From Candidatus Zixiibacteriota bacterium (GTDB lineage Bacteria; Zixibacteria; MSB-5A5; GN15; JAAZOE01): a stretch of 59,426 nucleotides of DNA. The DNA is taken from positions 1 to 59,426 of the forward strand of contig JAZGGI010000015.1 in NCBI GenBank assembly GCA_036480375.1, given 5' to 3'. The notes beneath the pieces are model-generated. The model ran no database searches, was not told where the DNA came from, and saw only the letters and a list, made by a program, of their open reading frames with translations. A program made the position numbers and the translations under genes. Shown here piece by piece: positions 31,997 to 41,861 of this stretch (position 1 is its first letter; every line of letters starts with the position of its first letter).

Positions 31997-32414
31997 TTTT
32001 CAACTCGGTGAATTTGGATAAATACTTATCTTCAAAGTTTCTCATGTTTTCTCTATCAGCCTTTTTTGAATGCTCATAACCGCATAAATGTAAAACGCCG
32101 TGACAAACCAGGCGCAGGATTTCATTTCTCAAAGGGACGCAATAGTCGTTTGCCTGTCGCCGGGCAGTATCAATGGAAACGTAAATTTCGCCCAATATTT
32201 CCAGTTCCGGGTCAGAATTGAATGATAATACATCGGTGGGTTGGTGTTTTTGTCGGAACCGGGAGTTGAGTTCGGTAATATATGCGTCATCGGTGAAAAT
32301 TATATTAACCGGGAGTTTTACTTTTTCTTTGCGAATGATATAATCAGCCAGGGCAATTGATTCCTTTCGGGGGAGTCGGCCGCGCTGATTGGAAAATAAT
32401 CGACTTTCGTCCAT
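31989..32414 (-). CDS. ybeY: rRNA maturation endoribonuclease YbeY
   Basis: This 141-residue single-domain protein has the zinc motif HGVLHLCGYEH (three His, from about residue 105) that defines the UPF0054/YbeY family. FRQKHQPTDVLSFNSDPELE and LGEIYVSIDTARRQAND precede it. YbeY takes part in 16S rRNA 3' maturation and late 70S quality control. Its ATG shares one base with the pgpH stop. The conserved phoH-pgpH-ybeY-CBS order is a well-known bacterial cluster. Confidence 0.95.
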   Translation of the reverse strand: MDESRLFSNQRGRLPRKESIALADYIIRKEKVKLPVNIIFTDDAYITELNSRFRQKHQPTDVLSFNSDPELEILGEIYVSIDTARRQANDYCVPLRNEILRLVCHGVLHLCGYEHSKKADRENMRNFEDKYLSKFTELKNA

Positions 32415-34651
32415 TATTCGACTTCTTCTCCTTCTTTTTTTGGATAGGGGATTCGATGATGAAAAACGCCGATGAGTATTTTGACAAAGGCTTCACGGAT
32501 ATCATTTAAATCTTTTAATGTCAACTCACATTGGGTTAGTTCGCCGGAAGTAAACTTGTTATTGATCAGTTTCTGTATCAGGTTTTTAATTCGAGCCGAG
32601 GTGGGGTTATCGAGAGTACGACTGGCGGCTTCGGTGGAATCAGCCAGCATAATAATCGCCGTTTCCTTTGATTGAGGTTTTGGGCCGGGGTAACGAAAAT
32701 CATCATCCGAATCAATTGGCAAATCCATTTCCCTGGCCTTATTGTAAAAATAAGACATCTGAGTTGTCCCGTGATGTTCATCAATAAAACTCAATACGGC
32801 ATCGGGCAGCCCGGCTTCTTCACCAAATAATCGGCCTTTTTTGACGTGAGAAGCCAGAACCAGGGCGGACATTGTCGGATTGAGCGAATCATGTTTTGAC
32901 TTAATACCCAGCTGGTTTTCAACAAAATACTCGGGTATGTCCATTTTTCCGATATCATGATAATAGGCTCCGACCCGGGCCAGAAGAGGATTGGCGCCGA
33001 TGTCTTTGGCGGCCGCTTCACCCAGGTTTCCGACGATGATGGAATGATGATACGTGCCGGGCGCTTCCATGGCCAGTCTCTTTAATAAAGGCTGATTCAA
33101 ATCCGCCAATTCCAGAAGAGTGATATTAGTAGAAAATCCGAATAATGATTCAAAAAACGGCAAGATTCCGATAGTCAATAGGGGCGCGATGAGGCCATTT
33201 GCCAAACCGTAACCGACATTGGTCCATAAATCCTCAGCAGGGGATAATTTCAACGATTCCACAACCGCCGCTATGATAGCATAAGAGAGAGACAGCGTAA
33301 TTATAATGCGATAAAATTCGCTTCGCCGCCTGACTTCACCGGCAGAGAAGCAGGCGACGCAGCCGGCAATGGCGGTTATCAAAGTTATGGAAAAATTGAA
33401 ACGATTCAATATTCCCAACAGAAGCGCGACTAACAATGTGACAAGAATGCCCAGGCGGGCATCAAAAAGAACCGAAATTAAGATTGATAAGATTGCAATA
33501 GGGTAGAGATAGACCGACGGAACCAATCGCACACCAACGAAATTTACAAGAAAAAGTTCCAGGCCGATTATAATCAAAACCGCCAGCATCTTATTATTTG
33601 ACCAATAGACATCGGGACGGAAATGGTAAAAGAATAAGTAGAGCAGAAGAATGACCGAAAAGACCAAAACCAGCCTTGATAAAATCGGCAATATGGCTTG
33701 GAACCAGCCTCTTTCGGCCGCCTGTTTTTGAAGTTCCAGGGCGTAGGCATCCAATATACCGGCTTGGGAGGCATCAACCCTAACGCCGCGTCTAATAATT
33801 AAATCCCCACTAGAAACATGCTTTTCGATGGTTGATATATTCGCCACCGAACTATCCCGGGCGGCATTGGTCGTTTCCGCGTTGAAGCTGGCATTTGGCA
33901 ATATAAAATGGCGACTTATTTGATACAGCGTTTCCAGTTCCTGGTCGGATATATCGGGATAATTAGTCATTGTTTCCAATAACTTATTATAGGCGCCCTG
34001 AAGATCAATCAACTGATTGCGAATCATCAGAAGATACCGTCCGGGCTTTTTCATAATAATTGAATTGAATTCGGACGGAGGCATAGTCGCGCGATCATTT
34101 ATCACTCCATAATAATAAATGCTGTCGGTTAATATTGTGTCAAGCAATCCCGCGAATTTTAGCGGATCATCGTGATTTACTAAACTCTCCAGCCATCTTG
34201 ATGGAATAAAGGAAAAATCCTCGGTCAGGATTTTTATGGTTGAATCGATAGATAGGTCCGGCAAAGACTTCAAAGAGTCAGCCATAATAAACAAGAGATT
34301 AAGATCCCTTTTGCTGTTACTCGCGACTTCTTCTCGGTAATTAAAAAACAGCGGTGTACTGCGAATAGCCAGCGTTCGTTCCTCTTCAAGCTGGGCGCGA
34401 TCTTTCTGAATATCAAACGAGAAATCCGCAATAATATTATCGAGGGCAATTTCCCCTTCAATCGGGACATCGAGCGGACCGCGCATGTCTTTTAAAGGAT
34501 AAAGCAAAGTGATGAGAATAATCGAGATAATACCCATGAGGAATTTGACCAGCAGGCGGCTGCGTTTCTGAGCCGCAACCATGTCAATTTCCTCTTTGAC
34601 CTTAAAAGTGCGCTTTATAACACGCTTAAGTTTTAGGAGCGGTATTCTCAT
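32414..34651 (-). CDS. pgpH: 7TM-HD phosphohydrolase, PgpH/YqfF family
   Basis: This 745-residue protein has an N-terminal membrane helix (about 34-52), an extracytoplasmic region to about 310 (7TMR-HDED type), seven membrane helices (about 315-500) and a C-terminal cytosolic HD domain. The domain has YHHSIIVGNLGEAAAKDIGA and ARVGAYYHDIGKM with the His-Asp pair and downstream HHGTTQMSYF. In Listeria PgpH is a cyclic-di-AMP phosphodiesterase; the same activity is inferred here, and the window shows no cyclase. It sits 24 bases downstream of phoH. Confidence 0.92.
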   Translation of the reverse strand: MRIPLLKLKRVIKRTFKVKEEIDMVAAQKRSRLLVKFLMGIISIILITLLYPLKDMRGPLDVPIEGEIALDNIIADFSFDIQKDRAQLEEERTLAIRSTPLFFNYREEVASNSKRDLNLLFIMADSLKSLPDLSIDSTIKILTEDFSFIPSRWLESLVNHDDPLKFAGLLDTILTDSIYYYGVINDRATMPPSEFNSIIMKKPGRYLLMIRNQLIDLQGAYNKLLETMTNYPDISDQELETLYQISRHFILPNASFNAETTNAARDSSVANISTIEKHVSSGDLIIRRGVRVDASQAGILDAYALELQKQAAERGWFQAILPILSRLVLVFSVILLLYLFFYHFRPDVYWSNNKMLAVLIIIGLELFLVNFVGVRLVPSVYLYPIAILSILISVLFDARLGILVTLLVALLLGILNRFNFSITLITAIAGCVACFSAGEVRRRSEFYRIIITLSLSYAIIAAVVESLKLSPAEDLWTNVGYGLANGLIAPLLTIGILPFFESLFGFSTNITLLELADLNQPLLKRLAMEAPGTYHHSIIVGNLGEAAAKDIGANPLLARVGAYYHDIGKMDIPEYFVENQLGIKSKHDSLNPTMSALVLASHVKKGRLFGEEAGLPDAVLSFIDEHHGTTQMSYFYNKAREMDLPIDSDDDFRYPGPKPQSKETAIIMLADSTEAASRTLDNPTSARIKNLIQKLINNKFTSGELTQCELTLKDLNDIREAFVKILIGVFHHRIPYPKKEGEEVE

Positions 34652-34675
34652 CCTTGTTTTTTTAACCGCCTGAGT

Positions 34676-35659
34676 TTAATTGCCCCTGGCCCGTTTTCCC
34701 TTGTCTTCATAACGGGCGTACGCATTGATTATTTCCTGCACCAATCGATGCCGGACGACATCTTTTGAGGTCAGGTAAACGAACTTTATTCCTTTAATGC
34801 CTTCGAGAATCTTACGAATTTTTACCAATCCCGAAGGAGTTTTTTTATCGAGATCAATCTGAGTAATATCACCGGTTATTATTGCTTTGGATCCTTCTCC
34901 GAGTCGGGTCAAAAACATTTTCATTTGGCCGAGGGTCGTGTTCTGTGCTTCATCGAGAATGACAAACGAGCGGTTAAGGGTCCGTCCCCGCATGAACGCC
35001 AGGGGACAGATTTCAATTATGCCAAGGTCTATTAATTTGGTGATTTTTTCGGCCGGCATTAGTTCATGCAAGGCGTCATAGACCGGTCGCAGATAAGGAT
35101 CAATTTTGGCCTTGATATCACCGGGCAGAAATCCCAGCGATTCGCCCGCTTCGACCGCCGGTCGCACGAGAATAACTCGTTTGACAGATTTCTTTTTTAA
35201 CTCGGCTACCGCCTGGGCCACGGCCAGAAAAGTTTTTCCGGTACCGGCCGGGCCGATGGAGAAAACAATATCAAATTTATCGATTGCTTCCAGATATTTT
35301 TTTTGGCCGATGGTGCGAGCGTCAACAATGCGGGCCGTAGAATTATTTATAGCTCCGTTCAGAGATTCGGCCGGACCGTGACCCTCTTCTTTGACCATAT
35401 CTATGGCGTAACGCAGATAACGTTCAGAAAGATCATGCCCGGCGCTCATTCGTACAATCATATCGTTAAGGAGGAGAATGACGTTTTCGACCTCATTACG
35501 TTTTCCCTCGACTGTAGCTTTCTCGCCTCGGGCGATAATTTTTACATTGAATTGGGATTCGATTAACCGACTGTATATGTCATTTTGGCCGAACAACACC
35601 CGTTGGTCAACATCGTGCAGCTCGAATTCTCTCATTATTGTCGATTTAACGGTCGCCAC
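34676..35659 (-). CDS. phoH: PhoH-like ATPase
   Basis: This 327-residue protein has an N-terminal region resembling the KH-like part of PhoH, then a RecA-like ATPase with Walker A GPAGTGKTFLAVAQAV (about residue 138 on) and Walker B FVILDEAQNTT. PhoH proteins are RNA-linked ATPases induced by phosphate limitation in E. coli, with a conserved place next to ybeY. The start is GTG directly after the aspS stop (TGAGTG), which suggests translational coupling. Confidence 0.93.
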   Translation of the reverse strand: MATVKSTIMREFELHDVDQRVLFGQNDIYSRLIESQFNVKIIARGEKATVEGKRNEVENVILLLNDMIVRMSAGHDLSERYLRYAIDMVKEEGHGPAESLNGAINNSTARIVDARTIGQKKYLEAIDKFDIVFSIGPAGTGKTFLAVAQAVAELKKKSVKRVILVRPAVEAGESLGFLPGDIKAKIDPYLRPVYDALHELMPAEKITKLIDLGIIEICPLAFMRGRTLNRSFVILDEAQNTTLGQMKMFLTRLGEGSKAIITGDITQIDLDKKTPSGLVKIRKILEGIKGIKFVYLTSKDVVRHRLVQEIINAYARYEDKGKRARGN

Positions 35660-37489
35660 TCATTCCTCTGATTTATATACGATTTTCAGACCCAGTTCGC
35701 GCAACTGTTCTTCATCTATGAAATCCGGGGCTCCATCCATTAAAGACGACGCATTGGTTGTTTTGGGAAACGCAATTACATCGCGGATCGAATCGGATCC
35801 GGTCATGAGAGCGACGATCCGATCCAAACCGGGAGCCAGTCCGCCGTGAGGTGGTGCGCCGTATTTGAGGGCTTTTAACAAAAAACCGAACATTCTTTCA
35901 GCCCGTTTATCAGACATCCCCAGGATATTCAGTATTTTCTTCTGCAATTCGCTGCGATGAATTCGAATACCTCCCGATGCAATCTCGCTTCCGTTTAATA
36001 CCAGATCGTATTGTTCGGCTCGTACTTTCCGCCAGGGATGATTGATATCGGACGGAGATAAATCGGTGGCAAAACCCTGCTCGATCAGATCCATATCTTC
36101 TTCGCAGGGGCTTGAAACAATATTATGCATGGCGTCGAATCTGTTTTCTTCTTCATTGTATTCAAAGAGTGGGAATTTTGTGACCCATAAAAATTCCCAA
36201 CGAGATTTATCGATTAAGTTGCCTTGTTTACCCAAATGCAATCGCAATTGTCCCAGTATTGATTCGGTTTTAATAGGCCTATCGGCGATGATAAAAACGG
36301 CGTCGCCCGATTCCGCCCTGGCTTTTTGGAAAATTCTTCCGGCTGTCTCTTCGCCTACAAATTTCATGATAGGGCTTTTGTCGCCTCCCTCGGCACGGAG
36401 AAAATATGCCAGGCCCCCAGCGCCGAATTCTTTAGCCAGTTTTTCCAGTTCGCCGACCTGTTTGCGTGATAATGAGCCGCCACCATTATAAGTTATCCCC
36501 TTTACTCGACCGCCCGCTTTGAGCGTTGATGTAAACACATTGAAGCCGCAATCGGCAACAATATCGCCCAAATCGAATAGCTCCATGCCGAAGCGTAAAT
36601 CAGGTTTGTCAATGCCCCAACGATTCATTACTTCATCATACGTATAGCGGGGGAAAGGCGTTTTTATATCAATATTTAGTACTTTTTTCCAAAGATGCGT
36701 GAACATGCCTTCAGCGTTGGCGAATACATCATCTTCGGTAACAAATGACATTTCCATGTCAATCTGGGTATGTTCCGGCTGGCGGTCGGCCCTCAAATCT
36801 TCATCGCGCAGGCACCGCGCCAGCTGAAAATATTTATCGTATCCGGAGATCATTAAAATCTGTTTTAAGAGCTGCGGCGACTGGGGGAGAGCATAGAATT
36901 TCCCTGGCTGAACGCGGCTGGGGACGACAAAGTCGCGCGCTCCTTCCGGAGTGGATCGCATCATAAGGGGGGTCTCAATTTCATAAAAACCCTGGCCGGA
37001 CAAATATTCCCTGACCGCCATTGTTGCCTCGTGGCGAATTCGCATTTTTTCCTGAAGCGGATTACGACGCAAGTCGAGATAGCGATATTCAAGTCGCAGT
37101 TCTTCCCGGGCATTGGTCTCATCGGCAATTTCAAAGGGAGGCGTTTCCGATTCGGATAGTATTTCAATTTCGTCGCATTCGACTTCAATTTCACCCGTTT
37201 TCATTTTGGGATTGACGGTTCCTTTGGGACGAGCGTTGACAACGCCTTTGACGGCGATTACAAATTCATGCCGGCAGGAGGCGGCTTTTTGCATAATATC
37301 TTTGGAAACATGCTCGGGGTGGAAAACGACCTGAGTAATGCCGTAGCGGTCGCGCAAATCTATAAACAGAAGTCCGCCCAGGTTGCGATATTCCTGAACC
37401 CATCCGTTTAGTATTACCTTATTCCCGATGTGTAATTGAGTTAATTCACCGCAAGTCGCGGTTCTTTTGAATTCGGAATATTTGGCCAA
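35660..37489 (-). CDS. aspS: Aspartate--tRNA ligase
   Basis: This 609-residue bacterial-type AspRS has an N-terminal OB-fold anticodon-binding domain (GWVQEYRNLGGLLFIDLRDR), then the class II core with motif 2 (FQLARCLRDEDLRADRQPEH), the bacterial GAD insertion (about 300-420), and motif 3 with GGLAPGLDRIVALM near the end. It charges tRNA-Asp; whether it also charges tRNA-Asn (non-discriminating type) cannot be decided by eye. The start is TTG (37487-37489), with AAGGAG 7 bases upstream; no ATG fits. It heads the phoH-pgpH-ybeY-CBS series. Confidence 0.96.
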   Translation of the reverse strand: MAKYSEFKRTATCGELTQLHIGNKVILNGWVQEYRNLGGLLFIDLRDRYGITQVVFHPEHVSKDIMQKAASCRHEFVIAVKGVVNARPKGTVNPKMKTGEIEVECDEIEILSESETPPFEIADETNAREELRLEYRYLDLRRNPLQEKMRIRHEATMAVREYLSGQGFYEIETPLMMRSTPEGARDFVVPSRVQPGKFYALPQSPQLLKQILMISGYDKYFQLARCLRDEDLRADRQPEHTQIDMEMSFVTEDDVFANAEGMFTHLWKKVLNIDIKTPFPRYTYDEVMNRWGIDKPDLRFGMELFDLGDIVADCGFNVFTSTLKAGGRVKGITYNGGGSLSRKQVGELEKLAKEFGAGGLAYFLRAEGGDKSPIMKFVGEETAGRIFQKARAESGDAVFIIADRPIKTESILGQLRLHLGKQGNLIDKSRWEFLWVTKFPLFEYNEEENRFDAMHNIVSSPCEEDMDLIEQGFATDLSPSDINHPWRKVRAEQYDLVLNGSEIASGGIRIHRSELQKKILNILGMSDKRAERMFGFLLKALKYGAPPHGGLAPGLDRIVALMTGSDSIRDVIAFPKTTNASSLMDGAPDFIDEEQLRELGLKIVYKSEE

Positions 37490-37685
37490 TTATTCTCCTT
37501 AATTAAACTGAAATCGATATATCTGTGTTTATTCCCTATAAATCGGAATGTTTTAGTCAAAGATTAACAGTCCTGAGGCACTCCTTTTGAGTCCATCCGC
37601 AGCAAAAACTATTTAATTCGATATACGATGTCAAGGGCGATGACCGCATTTAATTTCATCACATCGGAACTTTTGATGAACGCTC

Positions 37686-37714
37686 TTGACTGAAAAGCGT
37701 TTATGGCTTATAGT
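37686..37714 (+). promoter_or_regulatory. Promoter of the PtsN-like gene
   Basis: TTGACT (37686-37691), 17-base spacer, TATAGT (37709-37714), about 40 bases before the ATG at 37754. Confidence 0.65.
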
Positions 37715-37753
37715 AGTCTAATTTTTGGGCGGCTTTGACCGATAAATAAAGTT

Positions 37754-38260
37754 ATGGGATTTAACATATCGCGACATATGAATGCGGAGCTGATAAAGCT
37801 ACACCTGTCCACCGAATTACCGGAGATAGCCGAAAACGGCAGTCGAAAAAAGTGGATCGTGTCGGCCAAGGAAGCTCTTTTGACCGAGTTGATTAACGTC
37901 CTTGATCCGGCTGATAAAATTGGAAACAAGAAAAAGCTGTTTCTTGATTTTATTAATCGCGAAAAGAAAGCTTCCACGGGAATCGGAAGCGGCTTTGCCG
38001 TGCCGCATATTCGCTCGATGCAAGCCAAAGAATTTATGATTGGGTACGGCCGCAGTCTTGAGGGATATGAATATGACGCCATTGACGGGTTGCCCGTTAA
38101 TCATTTTTTTATTATGGCCGCCCCGCCATATGATGACGCTCTATACTTAAAAGTATTTAAATCTTTATCTGAAATGATAATGTTTGACAGCCTCAGCGAA
38201 AGACTGATGGCCGCCAAAGAACCGTATGATGTGATAAAAGCAATTCGTGATTTGGAGTAA
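37754..38260 (+). CDS. PTS EIIA-like protein (PtsN/fructose type)
   Basis: This 168-residue single-domain EIIA of the fructose/nitrogen type has a long N-terminal part, then NREKKASTGIGSGFAVPHIR, whose His is the usual phosphorylation site. NHFFIMAAPPYDDALYLKVF (about 120-140) and KSLSEMIMFD follow. Such stand-alone EIIA proteins act in nitrogen-PTS regulation and not in sugar uptake. No EI, HPr or EIIBC genes lie nearby. The ribosome site is weak; Met9 is an alternative start. Confidence 0.82.
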   Translation: MGFNISRHMNAELIKLHLSTELPEIAENGSRKKWIVSAKEALLTELINVLDPADKIGNKKKLFLDFINREKKASTGIGSGFAVPHIRSMQAKEFMIGYGRSLEGYEYDAIDGLPVNHFFIMAAPPYDDALYLKVFKSLSEMIMFDSLSERLMAAKEPYDVIKAIRDLE

Positions 38261-38427
38261 TAAATCTGAAGCATTGATTAGGAATATTTGCTTTTTATTT
38301 GTTTTCATATATTATCATCCCGACGATAAAAAATAACCAAACTTGAATAATCAGCACGCAAATCACTTGCGCTCTTAGTGATTATTTATTATTATAACTA
38401 ATAATTTTTTGGCAGATTTGGGTAATT

Positions 38428-39312
38428 ATGAAGAGTCATCTTGGGATATTCTTTTTCCTCACTCTCCTTTTATGTGTTTGTACTTCGACTCATGCCAGTA
38501 TAGTTATTTTAAAAAACGGTGAGCAAATTATTACTAGCCACTTCGAGTTCGATGCTGAGAATAGAGTGCTTATAGTTTCAGTCAACGGCAAGCCAGAATA
38601 TTTCAGTATAACCGCAATTGAAAAAGTAATTGATGATAAAGGCAAAGACATCACTGAAAGCCTGGTAGAGACAAGTAATCCTTTTGTGATGAGATCCAAG
38701 CGAAAACTACCCTGGAATGTGACATTTACCATAGCCGGAAACTATGTCAAACCAACCGGGCAATACTATGAATTTGTAAGTTCTGGTCCCGGTTTTGAAG
38801 GACATTTACGAATTGCCCTAAATCCACGACATGCCCTTAGAATTGGTTTTATAAAGTCCGGGATTAATTATGGCAACGATGTTTTTCTTTTCCTGTTTGA
38901 TGATATGGATTTTATTGTAATACCCGAGCCCGAGCTTTCGGTGTTTCATTATTATATTGCCCTAAATTGGTATGATCTCGACAAGCCAATTAAACCTAAT
39001 GAAGTCAGGGCAAATATATATGCTGGCATCGGAGGAGTAAGCCACACAATAAAAGGTGATAAATGGCGCGTTGACGCGAATTCTGAAGCGATTGAATTTA
39101 TTGGCAAAGTGATGGAAAAGGAAACCAAATTTACTTTTGTAGGCGGTTTTGAACTGGAATATAGTTTTTCAGAACGAGTATATCTTGCTTTTTTAAGTGG
39201 ACTCGAAGGCGTGTGGACAAAGGTGTATAATGTTGAAGACCCGACTAAAACCAGGCATGCTATAAAAGGTGTAAATTTCAGATTCTCGTTGGGATTTACA
39301 TTTGCAATGTAA
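38428..39312 (+). CDS. Exported beta-rich protein, probable outer-membrane barrel
   Basis: This 294-residue protein has a signal peptide (about 1-23, FFLTLLLCVCTSTHA). The first ~75 residues resemble a small periplasmic domain (IVILKNGEQIITSHFEFDAE, ITAIEKVIDDKGKDI). From about residue 90 alternating beta strands take over (LRIALNPRHALRIGFI, VHHYYIALNWYDL-like, FELEYSFSERVYLAFLSG) and the chain ends RFSLGFTFAM. The final Met/aromatic pattern fits an outer-membrane beta barrel. No specific family recognised. The next gene follows after 5 bases, so the two likely form a pair. Confidence 0.65.
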   Translation: MKSHLGIFFFLTLLLCVCTSTHASIVILKNGEQIITSHFEFDAENRVLIVSVNGKPEYFSITAIEKVIDDKGKDITESLVETSNPFVMRSKRKLPWNVTFTIAGNYVKPTGQYYEFVSSGPGFEGHLRIALNPRHALRIGFIKSGINYGNDVFLFLFDDMDFIVIPEPELSVFHYYIALNWYDLDKPIKPNEVRANIYAGIGGVSHTIKGDKWRVDANSEAIEFIGKVMEKETKFTFVGGFELEYSFSERVYLAFLSGLEGVWTKVYNVEDPTKTRHAIKGVNFRFSLGFTFAM

Positions 39313-39317
39313 TTGGG

Positions 39318-40160
39318 GTGGAAAATTTGAAGGCGCACAAAAATCGAATCTGTGAAAATTTATGGACTATTTGTGCTTTGATTGGTACTTGTCTATATTT
39401 TGCATCTTGTGCGCCCTCCTTTAAATATATATCGCAATCCCCGCCCCTTGATTCCAAACCTGAAGATTGCGTAATTGAAGTTTATTCAATGGCCCAGCCT
39501 ACACCGACTGCTTATACTGTTCTGGGCAAGTTGAAAATGGGTGATACAGGTTTATCTGTCAATTGTAGTTACGATGACTTAATTAGACTTGCGATGAAGA
39601 AAGCCTGCGAAGTTGGCGGAGACGCAATATTGATAACTTCAATTGAAGAGCCTAATCTCTGGAGTTCTTGCTATCGCATTAAGGCCGATATCATCGCATT
39701 TTCCGTAATTTCGGATTGGCCAAAATTAAAATGGTCAATCGCCGATTGGGAAAAGTATTTTTTGTCACCGGATATTATACCTGATAAATTTGAGGGATTC
39801 TGGAATGCCGTTGACAGCTTAGGTAATATAAGTGATAGCGCTACAATTAAGAATGGACTTACCAGGAGATGGGGAAATAAATTCGCAATTAAACGGATGC
39901 CCTCAGATGCGATATATCAAATTTACTCATTGAATCCAATTAATAATAAATACGCCGAAAGTTCATTAGTCGCCATATTGAAGCTGACACCATACTCATC
40001 CATCTATACTGGAATATGGTATTCAGATGAACGCAACGGCATAAATGGACATTTTTTAATGCATAAAAATGGATTACTTAAATTTATTCCTTTCCGTGAT
40101 TCAAAAGTTAACGTACCGAAAAAAGAGCTAACGCTTAAAAGACAATTTAATTATAATTAG
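39318..40160 (+). CDS. Predicted lipoprotein with DUF4156-like core
   Basis: The 280-residue protein carries a lipoprotein-type signal (LYFASC, Cys31 counted from the GTG start). The core YTVLGKLKMGDTGLSVNCSY, DDLIRLAMKKACEVGGDAIL, ITSIEEP resembles the small domain in YbjQ/DUF4156-type envelope proteins. The C-terminal half (about 140-280) has no match I can name and ends in basic residues. The start may be GTG 39318 or TTG 39327; GGGGTGG precedes the latter. Cotranscribed with 38428-39312. Confidence 0.6.
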   Translation: MENLKAHKNRICENLWTICALIGTCLYFASCAPSFKYISQSPPLDSKPEDCVIEVYSMAQPTPTAYTVLGKLKMGDTGLSVNCSYDDLIRLAMKKACEVGGDAILITSIEEPNLWSSCYRIKADIIAFSVISDWPKLKWSIADWEKYFLSPDIIPDKFEGFWNAVDSLGNISDSATIKNGLTRRWGNKFAIKRMPSDAIYQIYSLNPINNKYAESSLVAILKLTPYSSIYTGIWYSDERNGINGHFLMHKNGLLKFIPFRDSKVNVPKKELTLKRQFNYN

Positions 40161-40179
40161 TACGCTTGAATGAGTCAGT

Positions 40180-40440
40180 TCCTCAAAAAAACCATATCAA
40201 CTCCAATTTAGTTTTCATAAGGCCATCGAATTTGGGATATTCCGATGAAAAATAGAAATAAGACGCCTGTTCCACAGGTGGAGTAAGAATAATAGTTTCG
40301 GTTCTGCCGGATATGTTATTAGATATCATCAATCCCAAATCCAAAGCTACGTCTTTAGCCAAATGCATAAGTAGTCTGCCGTCCGATTTGAGCTGCTAAA
40401 GCATCAAGTTTTTTCTTGAAATAGGTTCCGTATTTGACTA
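40180..40440 (-). pseudogene. Possible degraded small gene under the lpxC promoter
   Basis: On the minus strand one frame reads SWYIVKYGTYFKKKLDALAA and a shifted frame continues with LAKDVALDLGLMISN and SGRTETIILTPPVEQASYFY. The two look like one protein broken by a frameshift near 40385. No ribosome site or start is evident and the lpxC promoter lies over it. Low confidence. Confidence 0.2.
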
Positions 40441-40444
40441 TATA
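40416..40444 (+). promoter_or_regulatory. Promoter of the lpxC operon
   Basis: TTGAAA (40416-40421), 17-base spacer, TATATA (40439-40444), 25 bases before the lpxC ATG, with AGGGTAGG as ribosome site. Confidence 0.65.
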
Positions 40445-40469
40445 CCAAGACTAACTTTTAGGGTAGGAT

Positions 40470-41861
40470 ATGTACACAAAAAAGAGAAGTATAACACGCG
40501 AAATTAGCTTTGAAGGAGTCGGCCTGCACACCGGCGAAAATTGCCGCATAACGTTTAAACCGGCCAAGCCTGATCATGGAATAAAATTCATTCGGGCTGA
40601 TATACCGGATTCCGAACCGATTCCGGCGGATATTGACCATGTCATTGATATCGCCCGGGGCACGACGATCGGAATTGGCGAAGCCAAGGTGCACACAGTC
40701 GAACATGTTCTGGCGGCCCTGACCGGTCTCGGAATCGACAACATCCTCATTGAGTTGTCCGGCCCCGAACCACCGGTCGGTGACGGTTCGGCGATGCCAT
40801 TTGTCGAATTGTTGCAAAAAGCCGGATTTCATGATTTTGAGGAAGATAAAGAGTATCTCGAAATTGACACGCCGATGTCGTATTCGGAGCCGGGCCGGAA
40901 AGTTGATATTGTCGTGACGCCATCGACCGATTTTCGCCTGACTTTTATGATTGATTATGCCAATCCGGCCCTGGGGACGCAATATACTTCGCTTGTCAAT
41001 CTCGAAGAAGAATTCGCAGCCGAGTTTGCCTCCGCCCGAACTTTTTGTTTTCTTTCGGAAGCGGAGGAGCTCAGGAGACAGGGGCTTGTAAAGGGCGGCA
41101 GCATCGATAATGCCATTGTCATTTATGATTTGAATGGCGGCCAGATAGAGGTTGATCGTATTCGCGAAGCGCTCGATTTGAAAGATAAAATTTTTGTAGG
41201 CAAAACCGGCATAATAAACGATATCCCTCTGCGATATGATAACGAACCGGTCCGGCACAAGGCTCTCGATTTGATCGGTGATTTGACATTGATCGGCGTG
41301 CCTATCAAGGGCCATATCCTGGCGGCCCGGTCGGGACATAAAGCCAATGTTGAACTGGTCAAAAAGCTGCGCTCGCTCTACCAGAAAAAGCAAATTGCCA
41401 GCCGGTTCCAGACCAAAAAATCAAAGGCCTTTATGGATATCAACGGCATATTAAAAATTATGCCGCATCGTTATCCGTTTTTACTTATTGATAGAATTAT
41501 TGACCTGGAACCTGAAAAGCGGGTCGTGGCAATGAAAAATGTGACGATCAATGAACCGTTTTTCATTGGTCATTTTCCCGAACATCCGATTATGCCCGGC
41601 GTTTTGATAGTCGAAGCGATGGCTCAGGCCGGTGGATTACTGTTGCTAAACGCCATTGAAAAACCGGAAACCAAAATTGTCTATTTTATGTCGATGGATG
41701 ATGTCAAATTCCGCAAGCCGGTGGAGCCGGGCGATCAGCTTCGGTTTGAAATTGAAATGGTCTCACTGCGGAGGGGAACCTGCCGTATGGAAGGCAAAAC
41801 ATTCGTTGATGATAAACTTGTAACCGAAGCCAAATTTATGGCGGCAATAATTGACCGATGA
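40470..41861 (+). CDS. lpxC/fabZ: Bifunctional LpxC-FabZ
   Basis: This 463-residue fusion joins UDP-3-O-acyl-GlcNAc deacetylase (LpxC, about 1-300) to 3-hydroxyacyl-ACP dehydratase (FabZ, about 315-463). LpxC zinc and catalytic residues are in VHTVEHVLAAL (Glu78, His79, same numbering as E. coli) and RYDNEPVRHKALDLIGDL. FabZ has MPHRYPFLLIDRI and the active-site FFIGHFPEHPIMPG (His368). LpxC commits to lipid A synthesis; FabZ pulls the same hydroxyacyl-ACP pool into fatty acids. The fusion is known in Bacteroidetes and other FCB bacteria and would coordinate the two uses. First gene of the lpx operon. Confidence 0.96.
   Translation: MYTKKRSITREISFEGVGLHTGENCRITFKPAKPDHGIKFIRADIPDSEPIPADIDHVIDIARGTTIGIGEAKVHTVEHVLAALTGLGIDNILIELSGPEPPVGDGSAMPFVELLQKAGFHDFEEDKEYLEIDTPMSYSEPGRKVDIVVTPSTDFRLTFMIDYANPALGTQYTSLVNLEEEFAAEFASARTFCFLSEAEELRRQGLVKGGSIDNAIVIYDLNGGQIEVDRIREALDLKDKIFVGKTGIINDIPLRYDNEPVRHKALDLIGDLTLIGVPIKGHILAARSGHKANVELVKKLRSLYQKKQIASRFQTKKSKAFMDINGILKIMPHRYPFLLIDRIIDLEPEKRVVAMKNVTINEPFFIGHFPEHPIMPGVLIVEAMAQAGGLLLLNAIEKPETKIVYFMSMDDVKFRKPVEPGDQLRFEIEMVSLRRGTCRMEGKTFVDDKLVTEAKFMAAIIDR

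Noticed and set aside
40458-41393. 311-codon minus-strand frame opposite lpxC
   Set aside because: It is a shadow of the well-conserved LpxC-FabZ gene; no homology or start signals.
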